NCBI GenBank assembly: GCA_018713105.1
Contig: DVFT01000042.1
Span: 1-40,830, forward strand
DNA: 40,830 nt
Origin: Candidatus Limivivens merdigallinarum
Lineage (GTDB): Bacteria > Bacillota > Clostridia > Lachnospirales > Lachnospiraceae
Direction: 5' to 3'
Position 1 is the stretch's first letter; each line of letters begins with the position of its first letter. A program made the translations under genes and the position numbers. This document shows, piece after piece, positions 30,990-38,613 of the stretch. Below the pieces are notes generated by a model, which saw nothing but the letters and a program-made list of their open reading frames with translations, was not told where the DNA came from and searched no databases.

Positions 30990-31295
30990 TGGTTTGATCG
31001 TAAGTATCAACCTATACGATTCCAGCACTCATTTCCCTGATTTCAATCGTAGTAGCTGTCTAGCCTATACCATTCCAGAATCCACTTTCCAGATTTAGAT
31101 CGTAGTAGATGCCTCATCTATACGATTCCTAAATCCACTTTCTCGATTTAGATCGTAGTAGACACCGCATCTATACGATTCCTAAACCTACTTTCTCGAT
31201 TTAGATCGTAGTAGACTCCTCTCCTATACGATTCCTAAATACACTTTCCTGATTTAGATCGTAGTAGGCGCCTCACCTATACCATTCCTGAATCC
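30990..31295. repeat. Tandem array of six hairpin units, 53-bp period
   Basis: Units begin at 30996, 31045, 31098, 31151, 31204 and 31257. The last five are spaced exactly 53 bp apart; the first is 49 bp from the second. The unit consensus is GATCGTAGTAG, 9 variable bases, CTATACGATTCCTAAATCCACTTTCYYGATTTA. Each unit folds: GATTTA of the preceding unit's end pairs with TAAATC, ATCGTA with TACGAT, and TAG with CTA around a variable loop. Loop-proximal pairs change together (TAGA/TCTA in units 3 and 4, TAGG/CCTA in unit 6). Not CRISPR: there are no identical repeats with unrelated spacers. Confidence 0.85.
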
Positions 31296-31314
31296 CCTTC
31301 CCCGCACCACAATT

Positions 31315-32355
31315 CTATTCCATATAACTGATAGAAACCTCATCTTCAAAATTCTCACTGAAATGCAGTTCCCCATCTTCCGTAATAAAAATCGCCTGCA
31401 CATCCGGAAGGCTGTTGATCAGCTCCAGCCCTTTTTCCAGCCCCAGGGCGAATGCCGTCGTGCTGAGTCCGTCTCCGTCCACAGACTGCTCCGAAATGAT
31501 CGTTACGGAGGTCAGTCCGTTGTCATAGGGATAGCCGGTCTTGGGATTCAGGATATGGTGGTAGAGAACGCCATCCTGTTCAAAATACCGTTCATAAATA
31601 CCCGAAGACACCACGGACTTTCCGCTGATCTCCACAGCTGCCAGCGTTTCATTCCGATCTGCAAAGGGTCTTTGGATTCCGATCCGGAAGGGCGTGCCGT
31701 CTGGTCTCTCTCCCACGCAGAGCACATTTCCTCCCAGGTCAATGATCGCGCTTTCTACTCCTCTGGAAACCAGGAATTCCTTAAGCCGGTCTGCAATATA
31801 TCCCTTTGCCACGGCTCCTAAATCCAGTTCCATCCCATCCATTCCAAAATGAATCTGATTTCCATCCTGGAATACCTGGCGATAGTCCACCAGCTCCACT
31901 GCCGCTTCCACCTCTTCCTGATCCGGAACCGTTCCTTCGCCGGACGTGAAATCCCACAGGGAAGAAACCGGAGCAATAGAAATGTCAAAAGCGCCTTCTG
32001 ACAGGGCTGCATATGAAAGCCCTGTGGCTATCAGATCGGACAGCGAGTCCGATACTGTGCTGATTCCATCCGCATCCGCCAATTCTCCGGCATTGAGCTG
32101 ATACAGTTCACTGTCTTCGCTTGTACGGCTGAAAATCTGCTCATACTCATCACACAGAGCCATTGCATCATCCAAGATAGATTGATCCTGGGAATCGTAG
32201 ATGGTGATGGTGATCACAGTGTTCAGCTTTAAAGCTGTAGCGGTAATCGGATCCTGCTCCTGGGGCTGCCGCCTGAAATAGACCACACCGAAAACAACTG
32301 CAGCCACTGCTACTGCAAGGACAGAAAAAAGAATATATCGTTTTGATTTGATCAT
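31315..32355 (-). CDS. apbE: FAD:protein FMN transferase (ApbE family)
   Basis: A 346-residue ApbE-type enzyme, which attaches FMN covalently to a Ser/Thr of target flavoproteins (for example RnfG/NqrC or extracellular reductases). An N-terminal membrane anchor (YILFSVLAVAVAAVVFGVVYF) lacks the lipobox Cys often seen. Family motifs are LDLGAVAKGYIADRL, SAIIDLGGNVLCVG, ISGKSVVSSGIYERYF, YHHILNPKTGYPYDNGLTSVTI and DGLSTTAFALG, including the metal-binding Asp. The start is the ATG at 32355 (MIKSKRYI), with AAAAGGAGA upstream; the track start at 32523 adds unsupported codons. It has its own promoter. No flavoprotein target gene is visible nearby. Confidence 0.92.
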   Translation of the reverse strand: MIKSKRYILFSVLAVAVAAVVFGVVYFRRQPQEQDPITATALKLNTVITITIYDSQDQSILDDAMALCDEYEQIFSRTSEDSELYQLNAGELADADGISTVSDSLSDLIATGLSYAALSEGAFDISIAPVSSLWDFTSGEGTVPDQEEVEAAVELVDYRQVFQDGNQIHFGMDGMELDLGAVAKGYIADRLKEFLVSRGVESAIIDLGGNVLCVGERPDGTPFRIGIQRPFADRNETLAAVEISGKSVVSSGIYERYFEQDGVLYHHILNPKTGYPYDNGLTSVTIISEQSVDGDGLSTTAFALGLEKGLELINSLPDVQAIFITEDGELHFSENFEDEVSISYME

Positions 32356-32421
32356 GAAGTCTCCTTTTCGCAAAATGCTGTCTGTTTTGATAAGTTTCAT
32401 CAAAATGATGATCCTCATGCT

Positions 32422-32449
32422 ATTATAGCAGGTTTCTGCCTGATCACAA
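32422..32449 (-). promoter_or_regulatory. Promoter of apbE
   Basis: On the minus strand, TTGTGA (32444-32449), 16 bp and TATAAT (32422-32427), with a TG extended -10 (TGCTATAAT). It lies 67 bp upstream of the ATG. A small CAGG...CCTG inverted repeat lies in the spacer. Confidence 0.7.
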
Positions 32450-32519
32450 TCTTTTTCTGTCTGTTCCAGTATGATTTTCAAATACAGCCGCTTAAGCCCG
32501 CTGCCTGGGAAATCAAAAT

Positions 32520-33041
32520 TCACAGATACCGGCGCACTGTCTTCCTATACTGCTCATAGTCTTCCCCGAATTTCTGCAGACACCACCGTTCTTCTGCCAG
32601 GATGATCCAATGGGCGGAAACTTGAAAAATCAAAACAAGCACCGCCAGACCTTTCGACCTGGTCAGGAGAGCCATCCCCATGAAACACACAAAATACGCC
32701 ACATACATCGGATTGCGGGAATATTGGTAAATCCCGTTTTTATTCATCCCCGCCCCATCCGGATGGGAAAAATTTACAATAGAAATAGCACACAGGACAA
32801 GCCCCGAAAGATAAGCAGATGCTCCTACATAAAAGAGCCACGAAATGTCTGTCTGTATTTTCAGGAAGAATAAGGATAGAAAAATCTCGATATTTGAAAG
32901 CTGATAAATCCAATATGCAATTTTTTCCTTTCCCTGAACCGGCGCAAAGAAGGCGGCACGCTGCAGTGCATCCTTAGCCAGCAGGGACGGCAGTATCATC
33001 CGTATCCCCAAAAAAGGAATCAGCAGCAAGCCGCCATTCAT
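32520..33041 (-). CDS. Membrane methyltransferase of the PEMT/isoprenylcysteine-methyltransferase type
   Basis: A 173-residue integral membrane protein with about four helices. The C-terminal half has the family signature NGIYQYSRNPMYVAYFV followed by ILAEERWCLQKFGEDYEQYRKTVRRYL. These are the SAM- and lipid-facing elements of phospholipid methyltransferase (PEMT) and ICMT-like enzymes. In bacteria these proteins methylate lipids or small molecules, or are uncharacterised, so no substrate is assigned. The ATG at 33041 has GGAGGTG upstream at a long spacing of about 12. It follows the MFS gene by 32 bp and is probably in its transcript. Confidence 0.82.
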   Translation of the reverse strand: MNGGLLLIPFLGIRMILPSLLAKDALQRAAFFAPVQGKEKIAYWIYQLSNIEIFLSLFFLKIQTDISWLFYVGASAYLSGLVLCAISIVNFSHPDGAGMNKNGIYQYSRNPMYVAYFVCFMGMALLTRSKGLAVLVLIFQVSAHWIILAEERWCLQKFGEDYEQYRKTVRRYL

Positions 33042-33073
33042 TTATTTTTACACCTCCGTCTATTCAAGAACCT

Positions 33074-34276
33074 TTAATCTGTCTGCCATGGTTTGCTCAC
33101 GGCATTCCGGCACAGCAAAATTCCGACCAAAAGCAGCACCGGAAAGATGACTCCCGCGAGAATTCCCATTTTCAAATTGTCCCCAAAGGCGCTGGATACC
33201 ATTCCAACCAGAGTAGGACCTCCAGAACATCCCACGTCGCCGCCCAATGCCAGCAGTGCAAACATGGCTGTCCCCCCTCGCGGCAGGGCTGCAGACGCCT
33301 TGCTGAAGCTTCCCGGCCACATGATTCCCACGGACAGACCGCACAGGGCGCAGGCGATCAGGCTAAGCTCCGGATAGGGCAGCAAAGAAATTCCCAAATA
33401 AGACAAAATACACAGGATACAGCTGAAAATCATATAATGGTTCAGGTTGATCCGGTCGCCATATTTTCCGTAGAAGGCTCTGGAAGCCCCCATCAGGATG
33501 GCAAACGCCATCGGCCCTGCCAGATCTCCCGCCGTCTTTGAGATTCCAAGCCCCTTTTCCGCAAAGGTGGACGCCCACTGGCTGACTGCCTGCTCGCTGG
33601 CGCCTGCGCAAATCATCATGATTAGCAAAATCCAAAACAGCTTATTTCGGAACAGTTCTGCAAGGCTTAAGCCCCTCTCTCCCTCTTCCATCAAAGTTGC
33701 CATGGGAACTTTTTTGAAGGCAATGGCATTGCAGACAGGAACAATTGCCCAGATCAGGGCGAGGATCTTCCAGTTACTGATGCCAAACAGCCCGAAAAAC
33801 GCAGTTGAGATCAGCACCACACCCACATGCCCCCAGCAGTAAAAGGAATGGAGCATACTCATGGCTTTCTCCTTATTATCGGAAGGACATGCCTCCACCA
33901 CGGGGCTTACCAGCACTTCCAAAAGCCCGCCTCCAATGGCGTATACCATGACCGCAATGAGGATCCCCGCAAAGGCAGAAGGCAGAATTTCCGGCAGGAT
34001 CGTCAGAAGGAGCAGCCCGGCTGCCGCCATCACATGGGCGAGGATCATGGAGGCCCGGTATCCGATCCGGTCCACAAATCCCACCGACAGCAAATCTACC
34101 AAAAGCTGGATCCCGAAATTAAAGGTAACCAGCAGCGTAATCTGTGAAAGCGGAATCCCATAGGTTGACTGAAACGTCAGAAATAACAGTGGGACAAAAT
34201 TATTTACGATCGCCTGGACAATATATCCCACGAAACAGGCTGTAATCGTCTTGTTGTATTGATTCTTAATTTTCAT
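33074..34276 (-). CDS. Major facilitator superfamily transporter
   Basis: A 400-residue transporter with twelve apparent transmembrane helices. The loop 2-3 motif VGFVDRIGYRASMILAHVMAA corresponds to the MFS signature G-x-x-x-D-R-x-G. The start is the ATG at 34276 (MKIKNQYNK), with AAAGGAGAGG upstream; the longer ORF start lies across the promoter. The substrate is not visible. The divergent AraC-type regulator with a cupin sensor suggests import of a sugar or other small molecule. A co-transcribed PEMT-like methyltransferase follows. Confidence 0.88.
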   Translation of the reverse strand: MKIKNQYNKTITACFVGYIVQAIVNNFVPLLFLTFQSTYGIPLSQITLLVTFNFGIQLLVDLLSVGFVDRIGYRASMILAHVMAAAGLLLLTILPEILPSAFAGILIAVMVYAIGGGLLEVLVSPVVEACPSDNKEKAMSMLHSFYCWGHVGVVLISTAFFGLFGISNWKILALIWAIVPVCNAIAFKKVPMATLMEEGERGLSLAELFRNKLFWILLIMMICAGASEQAVSQWASTFAEKGLGISKTAGDLAGPMAFAILMGASRAFYGKYGDRINLNHYMIFSCILCILSYLGISLLPYPELSLIACALCGLSVGIMWPGSFSKASAALPRGGTAMFALLALGGDVGCSGGPTLVGMVSSAFGDNLKMGILAGVIFPVLLLVGILLCRNAVSKPWQTD

Positions 34277-34294
34277 CCTCTCCTTTCCGATGGG

Positions 34295-34352
34295 ATTATA
34301 TCGTATTTTTACCGCGAAATCATTGAACATAATCGCAGAATTATGGTACAAT
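34295..34352. promoter_or_regulatory. Divergent promoters and inverted repeat between MFS and AraC-type genes
   Basis: Plus strand: TTGAAC (34323-34328), 18 bp, then TACAAT (34347-34352) with TGG ahead, an extended -10, for the AraC-type gene. Minus strand: a perfect TATAAT (34295-34300) with no good -35, fitting activator control of the MFS gene. An inverted repeat, cataat-N6-attatg (34328-34345), lies inside the AraC-type promoter spacer and is a candidate autoregulatory site. Confidence 0.65.
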
Positions 34353-34386
34353 ATCGCAAAAATCTGGCACAAAGGAGGGAACCATC

Positions 34387-35268
34387 ATGAATACCTTTTC
34401 CACATCCACCGACGATACCTTACGTGAAACCATTCAGCACGGCGACAGCCGTTATCCATTTGCTTATTACCTGGAAGATATCTGGCAGTACGACTTTCAC
34501 TGTGTTGACTGGCACTGGCATCATGAGCTGGAGTTTATGACAGTCCGGGAAGGGACGGTTCTCTGCCTGATTGGCTCCGAGAAATTGACTTTGCCAAAAG
34601 GATCCGGCATTTTCATCAACAGTGGAGTGCTCCATCGCTTTGAAAGCCGAAGCAGCGCCATCATCCCCAACATTGTATTTTCTCCGGTCCTGCTGTCGCC
34701 GGAAAAAAGCCTGATTTATGAAAAATACGTACGCCCTGTCATCAGCTCCTCCTTAAACTTTCAGGTCTTAGACCTCCAGATTCCCTGGCAGAGCAAGATT
34801 CTCTCAATCCTGGAAGAAATCTATGGACTGCAAAACCAGAAAGGTCCTATAGAGCTGCAGACCGTGCAGTCCCTCCTGGAAATGTGGAAGATTCTGTTCC
34901 AGAACTTTGACATTTCCCCTAATTCCCCGGATCTCAAGCTCCTGAACCCAAAGCAGGCACGACTGTTGATCATGATGCAGTATATCCACGACCACTATCA
35001 GGAGGAACTCTCCCTGTCTCAAATCGCCGCTTCGGCTTCTGTCAGCAAAAGCGGAGCTTTGCAGCTCTTTCAATCGGGAATCCAGCTGTCACCTGTGGCA
35101 TATCTGATCCAATACCGGCTTTCCCAAGCCGCAGAGCTTCTGCATACAACGGCAAAATCCATCTCTGCCATTGCCGAAGAAACCGGCTTTTCCAGCGCGG
35201 GATATTTTTGCCGCAGATTTAAGGAACGGTATCAGATGACCCCCAATGAATATCGGAACAAAGAATAA
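34387..35268 (+). CDS. AraC-family regulator with N-terminal cupin sensor
   Basis: A 293-residue regulator. The N-terminal cupin (about residues 40-110) shows WHWHHELEFMTV and GSGIFINSGVLHRFE, a small-molecule-binding barrel. The C-terminal double HTH (about 195-290) shows LSLSQIAASASVSKSGALQLF and ISAIAEETGFSSAGYFCRRFKERYQMTPNEYR. A strong AAAGGAGGG precedes the ATG. Divergent from the MFS gene with a 110-bp shared control region, so it most likely activates that transporter. The inducer is unknown. Confidence 0.92.
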   Translation: MNTFSTSTDDTLRETIQHGDSRYPFAYYLEDIWQYDFHCVDWHWHHELEFMTVREGTVLCLIGSEKLTLPKGSGIFINSGVLHRFESRSSAIIPNIVFSPVLLSPEKSLIYEKYVRPVISSSLNFQVLDLQIPWQSKILSILEEIYGLQNQKGPIELQTVQSLLEMWKILFQNFDISPNSPDLKLLNPKQARLLIMMQYIHDHYQEELSLSQIAASASVSKSGALQLFQSGIQLSPVAYLIQYRLSQAAELLHTTAKSISAIAEETGFSSAGYFCRRFKERYQMTPNEYRNKE

Positions 35269-35313
35269 TTTTTGTTATATTTGTGAAAAATTTGTTAATT
35301 ATCAGAAAATATG

Positions 35314-35342
35314 TTGACATTCAAAAACATAAGTGTTATAGT
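35314..35342 (+). promoter_or_regulatory. Strong sigma-A promoter of the hsp20 gene
   Basis: Consensus TTGACA (35314-35319), a 17-bp spacer and TATAGT (35337-35342), with an A/T-rich upstream stretch. No CIRCE (TTAGCACTC-N9-GAGTGCTAA) or CtsR box is present, so heat control, if any, works differently; the purine-rich leader of about 60 bases is a possible place. Confidence 0.85.
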
Positions 35343-35406
35343 ACATATAGAACAAAAGAAAGGGAACAAAAAGAAAAGCTTTGAGAGCTGAAAGGAGATA
35401 TGACTT

Positions 35407-35862
35407 ATGTTGATGCCTAGTATTTTTGTAGAAAACTTATTTGATGATTGGATGGATTTCCCGTTTACAAACAATTTCTTCAGCGTCAAAAATCCGCTAT
35501 ACGGGAAACACGCAAAAAATATGATGAAGACCGATATCAAAGAAACGGACAAAGACTATGAGGTGATCATTGACCTGCCGGGCTTCAAGAAAAATGAAGT
35601 CCATGCCTCTCTGGAAAATGGCTATCTAACCATTTCCGCAGAGAAAGGGCTGAATCAGAATGAGAAGGAAAAGAAATCCGGTCGCTATATCCGCAAGGAA
35701 CGTTACGCCGGCGCCTGCCAGAGAAGCTTCTATGTGGGCGATCAGCTGACAGAGGAAGATATCAAGGGCGAATTCAAACACGGGATCCTGAAACTGACCA
35801 TCCCAAAGAAAGAAGCAAAGCCTGCTGTAGATGATAAGAAATACATTTCCATCGAGGGCTGA
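35407..35862 (+). CDS. Small heat-shock protein, Hsp20/alpha-crystallin family
   Basis: A 151-residue ATP-independent chaperone that holds unfolding proteins. The N-terminal arm is MLMPSIFVENLFDDWMDFPF. The alpha-crystallin domain (about residues 42-135) shows KDYEVIIDLPGFKKNEV, NGYLTISAEK, ERYAGACQRSFYVG and the conserved GEFKHGILKLTIPK (G-x-L), and is followed by a short tail. AAAGGAG lies ahead of the ATG. It is a single-gene unit with its own promoter and a terminator after the stop. Confidence 0.95.
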   Translation: MLMPSIFVENLFDDWMDFPFTNNFFSVKNPLYGKHAKNMMKTDIKETDKDYEVIIDLPGFKKNEVHASLENGYLTISAEKGLNQNEKEKKSGRYIRKERYAGACQRSFYVGDQLTEEDIKGEFKHGILKLTIPKKEAKPAVDDKKYISIEG

Positions 35863-35883
35863 AATTCATAAGTAATACTTCCA

Positions 35884-35920
35884 TAAAAAGAGTCTGCCGA
35901 TCTTGGCAGGCTCTTTTTTC
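35884..35920. terminator. Bidirectional terminator between hsp20 and the deacetylase gene
   Basis: agagtctgcc (35889-35898) pairs with ggcaggctct (35905-35914) with one G-T pair and a 6-base loop. TTTTT follows on the plus strand, and AAAAA precedes, giving a T-run on the minus strand. It serves both convergent genes. Confidence 0.9.
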
Positions 35921-35929
35921 AAGTGCTCC

Positions 35930-37276
35930 TTATTTTCTGAAATTATAATAGCTTTTTCCGCTCTTCAGCGTCGTCTTCCCTCTGTATTTCGCCAGCTGGC
36001 TGACCGTCACCATCTGGAATCCCCGCTTTTTCAGCGCAGGAATGATCGTCTCCGCTGCAGTGACGGTGGAGCTGTGGAGATCATGCATCAAAACGATGTC
36101 TCCGTCCTTTACATTGTTCAAGACCTCGTTGACCGTATGCTGAGGATTCCCTGTATTTGCCCAGTCCCGTGTATCCAGAGACCAGCAAATGGATGGCAGC
36201 CCCAGAGCGGACAGCACACTCGCATTCGATGCTCCGTCGCCATAGGGCAATCGAAACACGGTAGGATATACCCCTGCCGCGTCATGGATAACCTGATTAG
36301 TCCGTGTAACCTGGGAACGTATCCCGCTGTAGGAAAGCTTTGAAAACGCCGGATGGTCGTAGGAATGGCTGCCCAGCTCGCATCCCAGCTTTGCCATGCG
36401 CTTCACGGTTTCTTTATAGTTGGGCACGCTGTAGCCTACCATAAAGAAGGTTGCCTTGGCTCCATATTTTTCCAGACAGTTGAGAAGCCTCGATGTATGG
36501 GGGCTTGGACCGTCGTCGAAGGTCAGCGCCACCATCGGCTTTGAGGCATCCACCTCCGGCTTTACCTTGACGGACGCATCATAAACCCCGTTTTTTCTGA
36601 AATAATATCCCTTATTTCCCAGATAGACCTTGCCGGTCACCCGCATACCATTTTCATCCACATAATATCTTTTTCCATCCAGCGTCAGCCAGCGGGAAGT
36701 CTGCTTTCTCCCATTGGCTCCCACATAGCAGTATCCCCGTCCTTTCCGCACCCAGCGGGAGGTCTGCATAACGCCTGTTTTCCAGTGAAAGAAATACTGG
36801 TATTTCCCGATCTTTACCCACCCGGTCTTTCTTATGCCTGTGGCTGTGCTGAAATAGTATTTTTTCCCCTGAATCCTGCGAAGCCCCTTTGCCATCGTCC
36901 CGTTTCTGCGGAAATAATAGACGTTATCCTTAAGCGTCAGCCAGCCGGTATGGAGTTTGCCTGAGCTGTCCATATAATACCGGTCGTCCCGGTAGTTTAC
37001 CCAGCCCTTTGCACGATATCCTCTGCTGTCCATGTAGTAAATGGATCCGCCGGTCTGAATCCACAAGTTCTTTACTTTATTTCCCCTGATGGTTCGAAAC
37101 TGGACTCCTGACGGTTTCCTGATCCATTCTCCCCGGAGCTTTCGCGCCTTCCTCACATCCGTAAGGCTGTATTTCTTTGCGTTTACTGTCTTTGCTTTTG
37201 CTGGCTGTACGAACAGAACAGACAACATCACCATCATAATCGCGATAATCATTCGTTTTTTTATTTTTTCTCTCAT
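35930..37276 (-). CDS. Secreted polysaccharide deacetylase with cell-wall-binding repeats
   Basis: A 448-residue exported protein. The signal peptide is MIIAIMMVMLSVLFVQPAKA. Residues about 70-235 are eight or so aromatic-rich choline/glucan-binding-type repeats (for example SGKLHTGWLTLKDNVYYF). They would hold it on the wall or on a polymer. Residues about 245-430 are a NodB deacetylase domain: TFDDGPSPHTS (metal Asp), SHSYDHP (metal His pair), FRLPYGDG, DTRDW and VLMHDLH (catalytic His). It removes acetyl groups from peptidoglycan GlcNAc/MurNAc or another extracellular polysaccharide; the repeats favour the cell's own wall. The ATG at 37276 has GAGGAAG. It lies 52 bp after the GH43 gene with no terminator between. 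Confidence 0.93.
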   Translation of the reverse strand: MREKIKKRMIIAIMMVMLSVLFVQPAKAKTVNAKKYSLTDVRKARKLRGEWIRKPSGVQFRTIRGNKVKNLWIQTGGSIYYMDSRGYRAKGWVNYRDDRYYMDSSGKLHTGWLTLKDNVYYFRRNGTMAKGLRRIQGKKYYFSTATGIRKTGWVKIGKYQYFFHWKTGVMQTSRWVRKGRGYCYVGANGRKQTSRWLTLDGKRYYVDENGMRVTGKVYLGNKGYYFRKNGVYDASVKVKPEVDASKPMVALTFDDGPSPHTSRLLNCLEKYGAKATFFMVGYSVPNYKETVKRMAKLGCELGSHSYDHPAFSKLSYSGIRSQVTRTNQVIHDAAGVYPTVFRLPYGDGASNASVLSALGLPSICWSLDTRDWANTGNPQHTVNEVLNNVKDGDIVLMHDLHSSTVTAAETIIPALKKRGFQMVTVSQLAKYRGKTTLKSGKSYYNFRK

Positions 37277-37319
37277 CTCTTCCTCACTCTTTTCCCTCTG
37301 TCATTTAGAATTTTTCTAA

Positions 37320-37333
37320 AGGAAACGATTACT
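37320..37333. promoter_or_regulatory. cre/LacI-operator-like site at the GH43 3' end
   Basis: AGGAAACGATTACT matches 8 of 10 fixed positions of TGNAANCGNTTNCA. It overlaps the GH43 stop codon, 44 bp upstream of the deacetylase start. A match of this quality can occur by chance. Confidence 0.25.
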
Positions 37334-38588
37334 TTTCAAACCAGAATCTTCCCACATCCATTAACCGGTTTTCGTCTCCCCTGAATTTCAGGTACAACGC
37401 CCGTTTTCCTTCCACTTGCCGAACCGGACAGGTGAAAACCTCGTGTTGGTTCCAGCCTCCGGTGGCACCGATTTTTACAGTTCCAATCATCAAACCGTCC
37501 GGGGAATCCAGGTGAAGCTCCACAGTCCCGCCATAGGTCCAGCTTCCCGCTTCTATACAGAAGAGGGTCTCTCCCTGAAAATCCAGGTACCGGTATTCCG
37601 CCCAGTCCTGGTCGTGAATTCCTGTCAGAAATTCCTGGTAGGTTCCGTTTTGCACACTGGCTTCCACATACACAGAGCCATCCAGCCTGCTTGCCCTGGA
37701 TGCCTCCAGCTTCCTGGTGCTCTCGATCCTTTCCTCCTGCCCGTTCACCGTCATCTCTACTTCCCGGATGCTTCCGTCTTCCTCAAAAAAGATCGGTTCC
37801 ACGCACACTCTCCGGCTGAATTTGGAATTATGGGTGGAGCGGTGATAAAAAACATACCACTGTCCCTGGATTTCACATAAGGAACCGTGATTGTTCCAGC
37901 TCTCCGGGTCACAGCCTGTATTGTCTATGACGACTCCGCCCTTTTGGAATGGACCGAGAGGGGATCTGGAAGTGGCGTAGGACAGACAGGTCGCCCTTCC
38001 TCTGCTGATATCCGTATACAGAAGATAATAAATGCCGTTTCTCTTGCAGATGGACGCCCCTTCGTGGAATCCATGTTCCTCCTCTGTAAGGATCTGATCC
38101 TGATAGGTGTCCATCTCCAATTCATGGAGATTTTCCTTCAGCCTTGCCCCCTTTAATGCAAACTGCCCCCAATAATAGTAGGCAGCCCCGTCGTCATCCA
38201 CAAAGACTGTGGGATCGATCTGGGAAGGATGTGCTCCGGCTACAGGAAAGGGATTTCGGAAAGGTCCCATGGCACACAAGCTTTCCGCTACTCCTTCTCC
38301 CCCGTCTGAGGTACAAAAATAGAGATAATACCTGCCGTCCTTTTCCACGCAGTCCGGCGCATACAGCGCTCCGACAGCAAACGGGATTTCTCCTCCTCTG
38401 GTGGTAAGCGCCAGCTCAGATTTCTCAAAGTGCAGGAAATCTTCCGAAGAAAACACATAATAATCCTGGCTGCAGTATTCTGTATTTCCGGTGAGATCAA
38501 AGGAACCGTAGAGGTAAACCTTTCCATCGGAAAATACCTTTGCTTCCACGTCCGGAACGTGGTCTTTTAATGGCAATATGGGATTCAT
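37329..38588 (-). CDS. GH43 glycosidase with C-terminal carbohydrate-binding-like domain
   Basis: A 419-residue protein. The N-terminal GH43 propeller (about residues 1-290) shows the base Asp in HVPDVEAKVF, the pKa-modulating Asp in SQIDPTVFVDDDG and the likely acid Glu in HGFHEGASICK. Residues about 300-419 (YVEASVQNGTYQEF, DQDWAEYRYLDF, GGTVELHLDSPDGLMIGTVKI, ALYLKFRG) look like a CBM6-type sandwich. It is an alpha-L-arabinofuranosidase or beta-xylosidase by family, but unlike the XynB-type GH43 at 7248-8870. It lacks a signal peptide although CBM6 modules are usually extracellular. AAAGGAGG precedes the ATG. It lies 25 bp after the GGDEF gene and 52 bp before the deacetylase. Confidence 0.88.
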   Translation of the reverse strand: MNPILPLKDHVPDVEAKVFSDGKVYLYGSFDLTGNTEYCSQDYYVFSSEDFLHFEKSELALTTRGGEIPFAVGALYAPDCVEKDGRYYLYFCTSDGGEGVAESLCAMGPFRNPFPVAGAHPSQIDPTVFVDDDGAAYYYWGQFALKGARLKENLHELEMDTYQDQILTEEEHGFHEGASICKRNGIYYLLYTDISRGRATCLSYATSRSPLGPFQKGGVVIDNTGCDPESWNNHGSLCEIQGQWYVFYHRSTHNSKFSRRVCVEPIFFEEDGSIREVEMTVNGQEERIESTRKLEASRASRLDGSVYVEASVQNGTYQEFLTGIHDQDWAEYRYLDFQGETLFCIEAGSWTYGGTVELHLDSPDGLMIGTVKIGATGGWNQHEVFTCPVRQVEGKRALYLKFRGDENRLMDVGRFWFEK

Positions 38589-38613
38589 CGTTCCTCCTTT
38601 TCACCGCACAAGG

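Larger units (their letters stand above)
30449..31314. other. 866-bp convergent intergenic region made of structured repeats
   Basis: No believable gene. From left to right: palindrome A (30496-30657), palindrome B (30652-30819), a less ordered stretch with short inverted repeats (for example ttacct/aggtaa, about 30916-30957) and the 53-bp hairpin array (about 30990-31295). The 98-codon minus-strand ORF in the track (30486-30782) runs through both palindromes and is a by-product. Confidence 0.75.

Noticed and set aside
30990-31295. Possible CRISPR array
   Set aside because: The units are similar along their whole length with only a short variable loop; there are no unrelated 30-40 bp spacers and no cas genes nearby.
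35295-35552. 85-codon minus-strand ORF across the hsp20 promoter
   Set aside because: Overlaps a consensus promoter and the hsp20 start; its Phe/Ile/Ser-rich composition reflects A/T-rich DNA.
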